Source: CAYWGR01 sp964458015 (GTDB lineage Bacteria > Planctomycetota > Planctomycetia > Pirellulales > Thermoguttaceae). From it: DNA of 34,181 nt. The stretch spans positions 1 to 34,181 of the forward strand of contig CAYWGR010000040.1 of NCBI GenBank assembly GCA_964458015.1, written 5' to 3'. Position 1 is the first letter of the stretch, and every line of letters starts with the position of its first letter. A model generated the notes under the pieces. It saw nothing but the letters and a program-made list of their open reading frames with translations. It searched no databases and was not told where the DNA came from. Below are positions 8,889-17,442 of the stretch, one piece after another. Made by a program: the position numbers and the translations under genes.

Positions 8889-11876
8889 TTAAAACGCATA
8901 CGTCAGGCCAAGATCAACCGCCGTGAAGTGTCCTCCGCTTGAATATTCACCGTTATACCGGGCGAATAGGGAAGTGCGTCCGCTGGGGATCGCCGTCAGA
9001 CCAATTCCATAATAGCCCGCATCGCGGAACAATCCCCCGCGATCCGTCGAGAACGGAGTCACGCCGCCGACGAATCTGGCCACCAGCGGATCGTTGCCCA
9101 AGTATTCGTGCGCCCAACCGGCAAAAACTTCGCGTACCACCTTCACCCGGCCGCGTTGAACCATGCTCGACAACTGCCCGCCGAACCGCGACCGCAACGA
9201 ATTGGCGTTACGCGGATCGACAACATAATCCGCCTCGTCCGCGCCCGTTTCCGCAAAATAGTTCTGACGATAATAAATGTATTGCAGCGATGCCTGCGGC
9301 GTCAGGGTATAGGCCCCCATGCGGTAATCGCGGCCAAGTCCGTAATACAGCGACAAATCGTTGGCGTGATAGTCGCCTTGGGCCGTTCCGTTCATCTGGC
9401 CAACGTCTACATAACGGCTCAAACTGTTGTCATGAAAGCCGCCGGTCAACGACATATCGAGATACCAGTCGCCATCGTACCATGTCGCATAGGGGCCTAC
9501 GCGAAATGTATTGATGGTGCCGGCCGATAGTTGGTCATTCGTATCGAGATGGGTCTGGCAGTATCCGCCGCCGATGCCTGCAATCCAGTATTCATCCAGT
9601 TGTTTGTCGATGCCGAACTGAATACCCGCCACGTTCGATTGAAAGCCCAAATGGTCTCCGCTCGTGCGTTCTCCGTAGAAAACGCCGAACGGGTTCGCCC
9701 AAACCGACCGCGTTCGGTCGAATGCACGCGGTTCGAAGTCCGAATTATTTTCGTTCGCACAGTACTTTATAATGCCGGCCATCTCCGTCGGGCTGCCAAT
9801 GGCTCGGGCCAGGGCCGTTGAACCTTCATAGGTAGACCTTTGGTAGAGGCCCGGATTGATCTGCCCCGCGCGGCGTTTGCGTAGATAGTCGCCCGTGCTT
9901 TCCGCCATGTATTGCGTCGTCCGGTCCGTCGCGGCATAGGCTGTCAAATACGTAGCTGGACTCAGTTGCTGCAAGATGCTGTTGAAAGTAGCCGAGTCGG
10001 TAAACAACAGGTGGTTGATGAAGTCTGCATACGCGCCGGACGCCGAAGCCGCATCGCCGTCGAGCGCGCCGCCCATCGCGGCGTTATTGCCCGAAGTTGC
10101 GGCCGAGCGGAATGTCGCCGAGCGTGTAAGCATCAAGTAGTAATTGCCACCGCTCTCCTCGCCGGCAAACGTCAGGAACGCGGAATCCGCAGTGACGATT
10201 ACGCCGCTGCCGCTGTCCTCAAGCACCCCGGCGCTGATGATCTCGAACGTGTCGCCCGTTTGAAACACGCTGCTGCTCTCGCCGTTGCTATATCGAACGT
10301 CGATAATACTGTTGGCTGCCAAGTTGGCCGTGCCGCTGATGATCAATTGATCGTTCAGCGTAGTGCCGCTCGACGACCGAGCCACTTCGACGATATACCG
10401 ACTCCCCGCCACTTGCTCATAATTGCCCGCGATATCAATCACGCCAATGCTGTTGCCGGGCGACAAGATGCCTTCATTGGTCAAGAGCCCTGTCATGCAG
10501 AAACTTCCGCCCAAAATACCTTCGGCCCCAATCGTCACGTGGGATGTTACATCGCCGCCAAACTTCACGGTGCCGGTGTTGATGTTCACATCCGTCAAGT
10601 TTTCGATCGCATCCGTGAAGAGAAATGTCGAGGCATGAGGCAGATTGAAATTCAACGTATTCGTGCCGGTGCCGCCGTCGATATTGCCCGAAATCGTGCC
10701 GCCGGTCACGTTGATCGTATCATTGCCGCCTCGTGTAAGGATATTACCGAGAATCGTGCCGTTGGTCGTAATCACGTCGTTGCCGCCACCCGTCTGGATC
10801 GCACTGACCGTTCCGGTGATCGTGCCGCTGTTGGTGATCGTAATCGGCCGCGTGCTGGCATCGTCGCCCAGCACGCCATAGGCGTCGCCTGTGATGATGC
10901 CGTAGTTATTCAAGGTTCCGCCTGCATTGACGAATGTCATGCTGCTGCCGTAGAGCGTGCTGCCGGGCCCCAGGATTACGCCGCGGTTATTGATCACCCA
11001 ATTGCTCGGTTGGCCCGATAGATCAGTGACCATAATCCCATCGCCATTGTTGTTCGTATCTTTACAGATCGTGACGTTTGCGGCGATGTCCAGCGTATTG
11101 CCCCCCGCGGTGGCTGGAAGGTATTTCGTTCCAAGCCAGATCGTTTCGCACCAGTCGGTAACGTTGAACGAATCGGTTTCTCGAATGTAATAAAGATACG
11201 AAACAGGGCTAAACACTGATCGGACCGTGATCGGCATTCCTCCCGATTCCGTCAAACTCTTGGCGACAAACTCCGACAAGCCGACGTGATCGCTCGTGCC
11301 GGTTCCCCAATCGTAGGTATAGCCCGCGCGAGTCCACGGATACGGCGGATTCTTCGCGTCTCTGTAAATATCCGCTTTGCGGGCTTTGTACCAAGCACTC
11401 GCTTCACTTTCATTGATATTGGTTACCGGGTTGGTAAGGCTCTCGTCAACGGCAGGCCGGAATAGCGAAGATGGATCGACCCAAAATTCCACAATCCAAT
11501 TCCCGTTATTATTCGAGGGCAGCCCAAGCAACTGCTTGGTTCGCAACAATAGGGTTTCCGGCGCGGTCTGGTGCGTTTTATAGAACTGCCATTGCTCCCC
11601 CGCCACGGTGCACCAAAGTTGTCCGCGATGCGTGTTATCGACATACGACCGATCGTAGTGCGCCCAATCGGTGAAGCACGTCATCAACACCGGATCGGTG
11701 CTAGTGATGGTGGTCAGATGGTAATCGATATCTTGCGTGGTCAATTCCGCTTTGCAGTAGTTAACCGCGTCGATATACGCCTGATCGTAGCCTGTGGGAT
11801 AGTCTGCCCAAGCCAAGGTGCTTAGAAAAAGAATGCCGCAACCGCCAAGCAACGCTCGCAGTCGAATCCTTGACAT
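8889..11876 (-). CDS. Autotransporter (type Va secretion) with outer-membrane beta-barrel
   Basis: A 995-residue protein: signal peptide 1-24 (cut after AWA), an N-terminal domain of about 230 residues, a beta-helix-like passenger (about 255-580) with recurring short blocks such as ITNSGTITG, GGGNDVI and RGGNDTI, a linker, and a C-terminal barrel (about 730-995) of alternating aromatic strands ending in the required terminal Phe (LGLTYAF). Autotransporters export their passenger through their own barrel. The N-terminal domain is not repetitive, contains at least four Cys, and has the landmark YTYDWGTG followed by GLSEFV; I cannot name it. GGGGAGG lies about 9 bases before the ATG, fixing the start. 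Classical autotransporters are best known from proteobacteria, so transfer is possible. The gene stands alone on its strand. Confidence 0.85.
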   Translation of the reverse strand: MSRIRLRALLGGCGILFLSTLAWADYPTGYDQAYIDAVNYCKAELTTQDIDYHLTTITSTDPVLMTCFTDWAHYDRSYVDNTHRGQLWCTVAGEQWQFYKTHQTAPETLLLRTKQLLGLPSNNNGNWIVEFWVDPSSLFRPAVDESLTNPVTNINESEASAWYKARKADIYRDAKNPPYPWTRAGYTYDWGTGTSDHVGLSEFVAKSLTESGGMPITVRSVFSPVSYLYYIRETDSFNVTDWCETIWLGTKYLPATAGGNTLDIAANVTICKDTNNNGDGIMVTDLSGQPSNWVINNRGVILGPGSTLYGSSMTFVNAGGTLNNYGIITGDAYGVLGDDASTRPITITNSGTITGTVSAIQTGGGNDVITTNGTILGNILTRGGNDTINVTGGTISGNIDGGTGTNTLNFNLPHASTFLFTDAIENLTDVNINTGTVKFGGDVTSHVTIGAEGILGGSFCMTGLLTNEGILSPGNSIGVIDIAGNYEQVAGSRYIVEVARSSSGTTLNDQLIISGTANLAANSIIDVRYSNGESSSVFQTGDTFEIISAGVLEDSGSGVIVTADSAFLTFAGEESGGNYYLMLTRSATFRSAATSGNNAAMGGALDGDAASASGAYADFINHLLFTDSATFNSILQQLSPATYLTAYAATDRTTQYMAESTGDYLRKRRAGQINPGLYQRSTYEGSTALARAIGSPTEMAGIIKYCANENNSDFEPRAFDRTRSVWANPFGVFYGERTSGDHLGFQSNVAGIQFGIDKQLDEYWIAGIGGGYCQTHLDTNDQLSAGTINTFRVGPYATWYDGDWYLDMSLTGGFHDNSLSRYVDVGQMNGTAQGDYHANDLSLYYGLGRDYRMGAYTLTPQASLQYIYYRQNYFAETGADEADYVVDPRNANSLRSRFGGQLSSMVQRGRVKVVREVFAGWAHEYLGNDPLVARFVGGVTPFSTDRGGLFRDAGYYGIGLTAIPSGRTSLFARYNGEYSSGGHFTAVDLGLTYAF

Positions 11877-12286
11877 GCGTATGCCCTCCCCGCATTCTTG
11901 GTTGCGCTAGAAATAGGCGATGCCGAAATAACGACACCGAAGCTGTGCCGCACCCCCACATCGAAAGCGGTGTTCTTAGTGCATCGATCCTGGCAATGCC
12001 CAACAACGACCTGTTGATGCCGACATTGCCAATGTTCCAGCTTCAACCGCAAACACACGGCTGTTTCAACCGAGTTTGCCAGCCTGCTTGGCCTCGGAAC
12101 GGCTCATCAGCAACGCAGGACGCAACAACATCCCTGAAGACTTCCCCCCCCATATCCTTTGCCTGCGTCAGTCTCCCCGAACATCGTAGCCCAACGCTCT
12201 CTTCTTTCTTTCTCGACGCATAAAAAAACTTACATCCACTACAATCCCCGCGATAAATTCTTGTACAGAATTACCCGCTGAACGTA

Positions 12287-12302
12287 AGTCTAAGCTTAGA
12301 CT
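12287..12302. repeat. Perfect 16-bp palindrome upstream of tRNA-Leu
   Basis: AGTCTAAGCTTAGACT is a perfect palindrome with no spacer. GAACG (12280-12284) and CGTTC (12313-12317) flank it as an outer, asymmetric inverted repeat. There is no T-run. A dimeric regulator site or a recombination-related site are both possible; it is 117 bp before the tRNA. Confidence 0.6.
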
Positions 12303-12372
12303 GGAGATCCGGCGTTCGTTAAGATAGGATGGTTTTGCGAATCTTATCAATTACGTTACGGATAATCAGCAA

Positions 12373-12401
12373 TTCCCAGCCCCCCATCCTTGATGTAGAA
12401 T
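12373..12401 (+). promoter_or_regulatory. Probable promoter of tRNA-Leu
   Basis: TAGAAT at 12396-12401 matches the -10 consensus at five of six bases. TTCCCA at 12373-12378 is a weak -35 at exactly 17 bp. The predicted start would fall roughly 10 bases before the mature tRNA 5' end, a sensible distance. Confidence 0.35.
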
Positions 12402-12418
12402 AGCAAGTAACTTTCCAA

Positions 12419-12500
<82 letters not shown>

Positions 12501-13019
12501 CTTGTTTATCTGGCAAGGGTTTACGGTCGCTCGCTTCACTGCGGGCACTCTTGCCGCTAGGCTCATTGTTACCTGAAATGTTACCTTGGACTGAGCTTTC
12601 ACCCCCCAACTTGGCCCATAGGTCTACTGCCATTTCGTCGGCGTCCATATCGACGTAGTAGCCCATCGTGGTTGATATGTCGGCGTGACGCATCAGCCGT
12701 TTCAAGACGGCAGGCATGACCCGCTTGGCCCAACGGGTGCCGAAGGACCGCCGAAGGTCGTGGGCGCTTGCATACTTCTTTGTCGCCTTATCGACGATAA
12801 CCCCAGCATCGTGGCATCGACCGTAGATGCACGCGATGGGGAGACTGAGACGAGCAAGTCGACGAAAGGCTATTGTGTTCAGAGAACGGTCCTTTAGCAA
12901 GAGAATCGAGAAACGCATGAGTTGATGACGCAACGCCCTATTAGACGCGGCCTTTTTACAACCAAGCGAATCCGATCAAACGATCTAGAAGACCAACCGA
13001 ACATGCTAGTTTCCGAGCC

Positions 13020-13580
13020 TTAATCATCCCAATGAGCGACAAGGACTCTCAATTGCTCACCAATCTTTTCAAAAACCTCTTCATACAGTTTACGGCAGCG
13101 TTCCCAGTTGGCCATCGCTCCTTGGCGGGTAATATCATCCTTTTCATCGCGCAATCCGCCAATCGTCGCCTGTGCGCCGGCTTCCCACCATTCCTTTGTC
13201 TGATGGCGAAGGCCATCATTCAACACTCGCACCCGCAGCCTATTGAAGTTCCTTGCTAGGTCGGATGATACCTCACCACCAATTTCGTCTGGGAGTTGTC
13301 TTCGGCCCCATGTGCCATTTTGCCCATACTCGATCTCAGAACAGTGAATTACTAATGCTGTATTTCGCATCAAAGATGCCATTGCATCTTGCAGTTCGAT
13401 GAGCGTCTCCCGCTCGAATGCACGACGCTCATCCTCACGTGCCGCGTTTAGGGCGTCGTGGCGGGCCTCGCGATCCTTCTTTAGAGATAGCCATCCACGG
13501 AGGAACTCAGTCGCAACTGCCACGGCGTATCCAAGAAACGGTAACGAGATCGTAACCCCAAGCGGCACTTCGTGATTCAT
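13020..13580 (-). CDS. Hypothetical membrane-anchored coiled-coil protein between integrase scars
   Basis: A 186-residue protein I do not recognise. Residues about 8-30 form one hydrophobic segment, followed by a charged helical region rich in Lys, Arg, Glu and Asp (about 33-65) that looks like a coiled coil, then a mixed helical domain with two Cys-free Trp-rich stretches and an acidic end (HWDD). AAAGGAG stands about 9 bases before the ATG, one of the best ribosome binding sites in the window, so it is probably a real, expressed gene. It sits between two integrase fragments in the same orientation as both, which suggests it is surviving cargo of a mobile element. Topology would put most of the protein on one side of the membrane. 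Function unknown. Confidence 0.75.
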   Translation of the reverse strand: MNHEVPLGVTISLPFLGYAVAVATEFLRGWLSLKKDREARHDALNAAREDERRAFERETLIELQDAMASLMRNTALVIHCSEIEYGQNGTWGRRQLPDEIGGEVSSDLARNFNRLRVRVLNDGLRHQTKEWWEAGAQATIGGLRDEKDDITRQGAMANWERCRKLYEEVFEKIGEQLRVLVAHWDD

Positions 13581-13748
13581 GTAAGATCGCTCCTTTCAGT
13601 TTTGACACAAGCGTTATCGGAATCGCCTAACACTACAATGAATCGGCGGTTAACAATCGGCGTACTGCCCCGAGATTGTAAGCATATAGGAAAGTGCGAA
13701 TTGCGCGAAGTTGGGGACCGCCGCACAAGAAGTCATGGCGGAGGCGGT

Positions 13749-14003
13749 CTAGGGCCTGCATATCGGAATGGCTTTCAATTTCATCGCTCCCGATCCATAT
13801 TCCCGCCAAAGGTCGGCGGCAAGGTCGTCGACGTCGAGGTCGGCGTAGTAACGCAACGTGGTCTCGATGGCGGAATGACGCATCAGCTTTTGGAGAACGG
13901 CGGGCATGACCCGCTTAGCCCACCGGGTGCCGAAAGAGCGGCGGAGGTCGTGGGCGCTTGCGAACTTGTTGGTGGCATTGGCCAACGAGTTCCTTCGCTT
14001 CGC
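13749..14003 (-). pseudogene. Second C-terminal integrase remnant
   Basis: The frame encodes ASAHDLRRSFGTRW, LMRH and a Tyr in LRYYAD, the same end of a tyrosine recombinase as the fragment at 12319-12933. It opens only at 14003, just after an in-frame TAA at 14004-14006, and the N-terminal two thirds of the enzyme are absent. The DNA matches the other fragment at roughly 80% by eye over about 98 bp (13880-13976 against 12688-12786), so they are homologous but not recent copies. No tRNA or tRNA fragment is seen beside this copy. The rest of 13581-14109 holds only the ribosome binding site of the gene at 13580 and unassigned sequence. Confidence 0.72.
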
Positions 14004-14109
14004 TTAGGATGACGGTTTCTCCGTGGCCAAGGACTTTCCAATTCGCCTAGCGATTGAACCCGATTTACGGACTTTTGACTTTCGGCCGGTCTGACGTTAT
14101 CATAGGACA

Positions 14110-15303
14110 ATGGATTTCCAGAAGAAAAGCCGTTTGCTCATTACCTGTGCGCCGAGTCTGTCGGAGTGGCTGCAAAAGGAAATCGAGGCTCTCGGACATA
14201 ATATCCTGCTCGTCCGCAAGACCGGCATCGAGATAGAAGGCACGCTTGCCGATTCGATGCGGCTCAACCTCTGGCTGCGCACGGCATTCGCCGTGCTATA
14301 CCTGCTCGATGAGTTTTGGTGCCGGGATCCAGAGGCCCTCTATCGGGCGGCTGTGAAGCTGCCCTGGGAGAACATCATCCCGGCCGATGAGTACATTTCG
14401 ATCGTCTCGTATGTCGATAACCCGACGATCAACAATACGATGTTCCCCAACCTCAAGCTCAAAGATGCCATCGTCGATCGCATCATGAAGAAGGAGCATC
14501 GGCGGCCCGACTCGGGGTCGAAGCGAACGAACATCGTCATCAACCTCTACTGGAAAGACGACCGGGCGTGGCTGTACCTGAACACAACGGGCAATAAGCT
14601 TGCCGACCGCGGATATCGCCGAATCCCGCACAAGGCGCCGATGCAGGAGACGCTGGCCGCGGCAGTGATCATGGCCGCGGGCTACACCGGCGAGATGCCC
14701 CTGGTGGCGCCGATGTGCGGCAGCGGCACGCTCGCCATTGAGGCGGCACTGATGGCCCAAAACCGCGCGCCTGGCCTGTTGCGTGCCAACTATGGTTTCA
14801 TGCACCTGAAGGGCTTCAACGACACGTCGTGGAAGGCTGTCCGCCGTGAGGCGATCAATGCCGGGGAGAAGAAGCAACCCCCTCGTATCATCACCACCGA
14901 CATCGACCCGGTTGCGGTCAAGGCTGCAAAAAAGAACGCCGCCACCGCCGGAGTAGACCACCTCATCGAGTTCGGGGTCTGTGACTTTGCCGAGACGCCC
15001 CTGCCGCCGGCGCCGTTCGTCGTTGTGATGAACCCGGAATACGGTAAACGAATGGGTGAGATATCGCAACTCGAAAAGGTCTACGAGCGGATTGGCGACT
15101 TCTTCAAGCAGAAGTGCCAGGGCCAGACCGGATACGTCTTCACAGGCAATCTCGACCTGGCAAAAAAGATCCGCCTGACGCCCTGCAGAAAATTCCCCTT
15201 CTTCAACGCCGACATCGACTGCCGGTTGCTCAAGTACGAGATGTACGCCGGCTCCCGTCGCAAGGACCGCAATCCCGATCCCTCCGAAATGCAAGATTCC
15301 TGA
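14110..15303 (+). CDS. THUMP-domain class I SAM-dependent rRNA methyltransferase (RlmL N-terminal/YpsC-like)
   Basis: A 397-residue protein of the COG0116 type: N-terminal ferredoxin-like and THUMP region (about 1-165), then a Rossmann methyltransferase. Landmarks are the motif I loop PMCGSGT (201-207) followed by IEAALMAQNRAPG, the acidic ribose contact TTDIDP, and motif IV NPEYG (308-312). Relatives modify guanosine N2 in 23S rRNA (G2445 in E. coli for RlmL), using S-adenosylmethionine. Two positions differ from the usual consensus: Ala200 where many members have Asp before PMCGSGT, and Glu310 in place of the second Pro of NPPY. The rest of the fold looks intact, so this may be a subfamily variant. 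Length fits the single-domain form, without the RlmK half. It starts a new plus-strand section just after the integration scar. Confidence 0.82.
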   Translation: MDFQKKSRLLITCAPSLSEWLQKEIEALGHNILLVRKTGIEIEGTLADSMRLNLWLRTAFAVLYLLDEFWCRDPEALYRAAVKLPWENIIPADEYISIVSYVDNPTINNTMFPNLKLKDAIVDRIMKKEHRRPDSGSKRTNIVINLYWKDDRAWLYLNTTGNKLADRGYRRIPHKAPMQETLAAAVIMAAGYTGEMPLVAPMCGSGTLAIEAALMAQNRAPGLLRANYGFMHLKGFNDTSWKAVRREAINAGEKKQPPRIITTDIDPVAVKAAKKNAATAGVDHLIEFGVCDFAETPLPPAPFVVVMNPEYGKRMGEISQLEKVYERIGDFFKQKCQGQTGYVFTGNLDLAKKIRLTPCRKFPFFNADIDCRLLKYEMYAGSRRKDRNPDPSEMQDS

Positions 15304-15470
15304 AAAATACTGCGGAAAATCGGGAACGCCGCAAATCTCCAACCACGCGATTGTCGGCGGTTCTGCCCTGCGAAGTCTCCGGCGGTTTGCCTGGCAGCGA
15401 CAGAAACTTCGTGGAAAACCTAAAAGCCTCGGCGAAAATGGTTTGTCCCTCCCCCCCCGTTCAATTCAAC

Positions 15471-15506
15471 TTGACGCGCGTACCATTGTGAACGTATAAT
15501 CACAAT
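15471..15506 (+). promoter_or_regulatory. tetR promoter with overlapping operator (site 1)
   Basis: TTGACG (15471-15476) and a perfect TATAAT (15495-15500) are separated by 18 bp, a strong housekeeping promoter. A perfect inverted repeat, ATTGTGA (15485-15491) and TCACAAT (15500-15506) with 8 bp between, covers the -10 box. A repressor bound there would block RNA polymerase. The same half-sites recur at 16144-16163, so this is very probably the operator of the TetR protein encoded just downstream. Confidence 0.8.
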
Positions 15507-15517
15507 AGAGGTTCAAC

Positions 15518-16138
15518 ATGGCCGAAGCGAAACTTGATACGCTGGTGCGGCGCGAGCAGATTGTCGAGGCTGCCTTGGATTTGGCGGCCGAACAAGGGCT
15601 CCGCCGGCTGAGCATCGCGGCGGTTGCCCGGCGCGTGGGGCTCGTGCCTTCGGGCATTTACCGTCATTTCAAAAGCAAGGACGAGATCCTGGCTGCCTTG
15701 TTGGATCGCGTGGAACAGCGATTGCTGACCAATGTGACATTGGCGCGAAAAGAAAACGCCGATCCGCTCGAGTGCCTCAAGGATGTTTTGTTGCGGCACA
15801 TTCGTTTTTTGCGAGAAGGAAAGGTAATTTTCATCCCGCGAACCATCTTTTCCGAAGACATCCACGCAGGGAACCCAAAACTCCGGCAACGTGTCCTTCA
15901 GATATTCACAAACTACATCGGGCAGATCGGCGAGGTGGTTGCTCAAGGCCAAGCGCGGGGATGCATCCGGCCGGAGCTCGACGTGCAAACGGTCGTCATG
16001 ATGTTTTTCGGGGTAATCGTGCCGGCCGGCATCCTTTGGCACTTAACCGACGGGCGATTCGATGTGACCCAACATGCCTTACGCACGTGGGATCTGTTCC
16101 GGTCGGCCATTACAAATACCGCAATTTCTCCTATTTAG
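15518..16138 (+). CDS. TetR/AcrR-family transcriptional repressor
   Basis: A 206-residue protein with an N-terminal TetR helix-turn-helix: residues 31-54, from LSIAAVARRVG to IYRHFKSK, preceded by the usual first helix with IVEAALDLAAEQG. The C-terminal helical domain, which would bind a ligand and form the dimer, is not recognisable as a named subtype. AGAGG lies about 8 bases before the ATG. It is the first gene of a six-gene export operon, and identical half-site operators precede both it and the adaptor gene, which indicates autoregulation and control of the exporter. The arrangement parallels the E. coli TetR-type regulator CecR (YbiH), encoded next to ybhGFSR. The inducer is probably a compound the exporter removes. 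Confidence 0.88.
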   Translation: MAEAKLDTLVRREQIVEAALDLAAEQGLRRLSIAAVARRVGLVPSGIYRHFKSKDEILAALLDRVEQRLLTNVTLARKENADPLECLKDVLLRHIRFLREGKVIFIPRTIFSEDIHAGNPKLRQRVLQIFTNYIGQIGEVVAQGQARGCIRPELDVQTVVMMFFGVIVPAGILWHLTDGRFDVTQHALRTWDLFRSAITNTAISPI

Positions 16139-16143
16139 CATAA

Positions 16144-16163
16144 TTGTGAATAATAATTCACAC
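16144..16163 (+). promoter_or_regulatory. TetR operator (site 2) before the adaptor gene
   Basis: TTGTGA and TCACAC enclose 8 bp (ATAATAAT), the same layout as site 1 with one base different in the right half. The inner bases extend the symmetry to TGTGAA-N6-TTCACA (16145-16162). It begins six bases after the tetR stop and ends 11 bases before the adaptor start. It could control an internal promoter or act as a roadblock to read-through from tetR. Confidence 0.75.
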
Positions 16164-16174
16164 GGAACTCGACA

Positions 16175-17440
16175 ATGACCGCGAAACTTCGACTACTCGC
16201 CATCGTGATTTTGCTGGCAGCAGCCGGCGTCGCAGCCTACTGGCATTGGGGGTTGAACCGCGTCGGCAACAAGGACGAAATCCGCGTCTCGGGCAACATC
16301 GAAGCAACGGAAGCCCAAGTATCGTTCAAAATCGCCGGCCGGGTTATTCAACGACTCGTTGATGAAGGCGTTTCGGTAAAAAAGGGGCAGCTCATCGCCC
16401 GACTTGATACGGCCGATCTCCAGTGCAATGTGGATTTACGCCGGGCCGAGGTGCAAGCGGCCGAGGCGGCGCTGGCGGCATTGCTGGCCGGTTCACGACC
16501 GCAAGAGATCGAGTCGGCCAAGTCGGGCATGGAGCGGGCGGCCCATGCCCTGGCCGATTTAGAGGCCGGTTCTCGTCCTCAGGAAATCGCGACGGCCGAG
16601 GCCGCCGTGCGCGCCACCACGGCGGAAGAAAGCCGCCTGCAATCCGACCTGCGCCGCGCTACCGAATTGTATCATCGGAAGGTAATTTCGGCCGAGAACT
16701 ACGATGCCGCCCGAGCTGCGTATGATGTCGCCGCCGAGAAAAAAAGACAAGCGGAAGAACAATTAAAACTGTTTCAAGAAGGTTCGCGCAAAGAACAAAT
16801 CGAGCAAGCTCGTTGGGGGTATGCTCAATCCAAATCCCAATATGATCTGGTAAAGACCGGGCCGCGTCAGGAAGATATCGCCCAAGGCCGCGCTCGGCTG
16901 ACGCAAGCCAAGGCCGCGCTCAAGCTGGCGGAAACGCAACTGAGCTATGCCGAAGTCTTTTCGCCGATCGACGGCGTGGTGCTATCGAAAAACATCGAGG
17001 AGGGCGAATACGTCGCCCCCGGTACCGCAGTGGTCACCATCGGTGATATCGTCAACGTCTGGCTTCGCGCTTATATCGAGGAAGCCGACAAGGGGCGCGT
17101 GCAATACCACGGGCGCGCCTGGGTCACGACCGACACGGACCCCAACAAACGCTACGAAGGGATCGTGTCGTTTATTGCTCAAGAGGCGGAATTTACGCCA
17201 AAGAACGTGCAAACGCAAAAAGAACGGGTCAAACTCGTGTATCGGATCAAGATTGATATTAAGAACGAGAAAATGGAACTCAAACCCGGGATGCCGGCCG
17301 ATGCCGTGCTAGAAGCAAGCATGGGCGAAGAAAAGGGAGGAACAAGAGAAGGAAACTCGATAAATCCGCAACGAAACGTCAATCAATCGGTTCCTCAATC
17401 CACGTTCTCTCTCCCCTCTCCTGCTACACCTCACTCCTAA
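16175..17440 (+). CDS. HlyD-family membrane fusion (adaptor) protein of an ABC exporter
   Basis: A 421-residue protein with one N-terminal membrane anchor (about 5-24), a barrel-sandwich/lipoyl-like domain split in two (about 38-75, IAGRVIQRLVDEGVSVKKGQ, and about 255-290, with IDGVVLSKNIEEGEYV), and a long alpha-hairpin between them. The hairpin shows internal duplications: AGSRPQEI occurs twice and related EGSRKEQI and TGPRQEDI blocks follow, all spaced along the coiled coil. It resembles YbhG/YhiI. It would bridge the ABC-2 permeases to an outer-membrane channel. The last 35 or so residues (rich in Ser, Pro, Asn) do not look like part of the family. No tolC-like gene is in this operon; a channel encoded elsewhere would be needed. 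The next gene starts 2 bp after the stop. Confidence 0.87.
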   Translation: MTAKLRLLAIVILLAAAGVAAYWHWGLNRVGNKDEIRVSGNIEATEAQVSFKIAGRVIQRLVDEGVSVKKGQLIARLDTADLQCNVDLRRAEVQAAEAALAALLAGSRPQEIESAKSGMERAAHALADLEAGSRPQEIATAEAAVRATTAEESRLQSDLRRATELYHRKVISAENYDAARAAYDVAAEKKRQAEEQLKLFQEGSRKEQIEQARWGYAQSKSQYDLVKTGPRQEDIAQGRARLTQAKAALKLAETQLSYAEVFSPIDGVVLSKNIEEGEYVAPGTAVVTIGDIVNVWLRAYIEEADKGRVQYHGRAWVTTDTDPNKRYEGIVSFIAQEAEFTPKNVQTQKERVKLVYRIKIDIKNEKMELKPGMPADAVLEASMGEEKGGTREGNSINPQRNVNQSVPQSTFSLPSPATPHS

Positions 17441-17442
17441 TC

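Larger units (their letters stand above)
11877..12418. other. 542-bp intergenic region without a convincing gene
   Basis: This holds the upstream region of the autotransporter (reading minus) and of tRNA-Leu (reading plus). Open frames here have no recognisable protein features. The only clear structures are the 16-bp palindrome at 12287-12302 and a probable tRNA promoter at 12373-12401. The 3' tail of an integrase-remnant frame also enters it, to 12319. Confidence 0.5.

Noticed and set aside
9912..11021. Long plus-strand frame (369 codons) inside the autotransporter gene
   Set aside because: Antisense shadow of the repetitive passenger; low-complexity composition rich in Arg, Ala and Val, with no domain.
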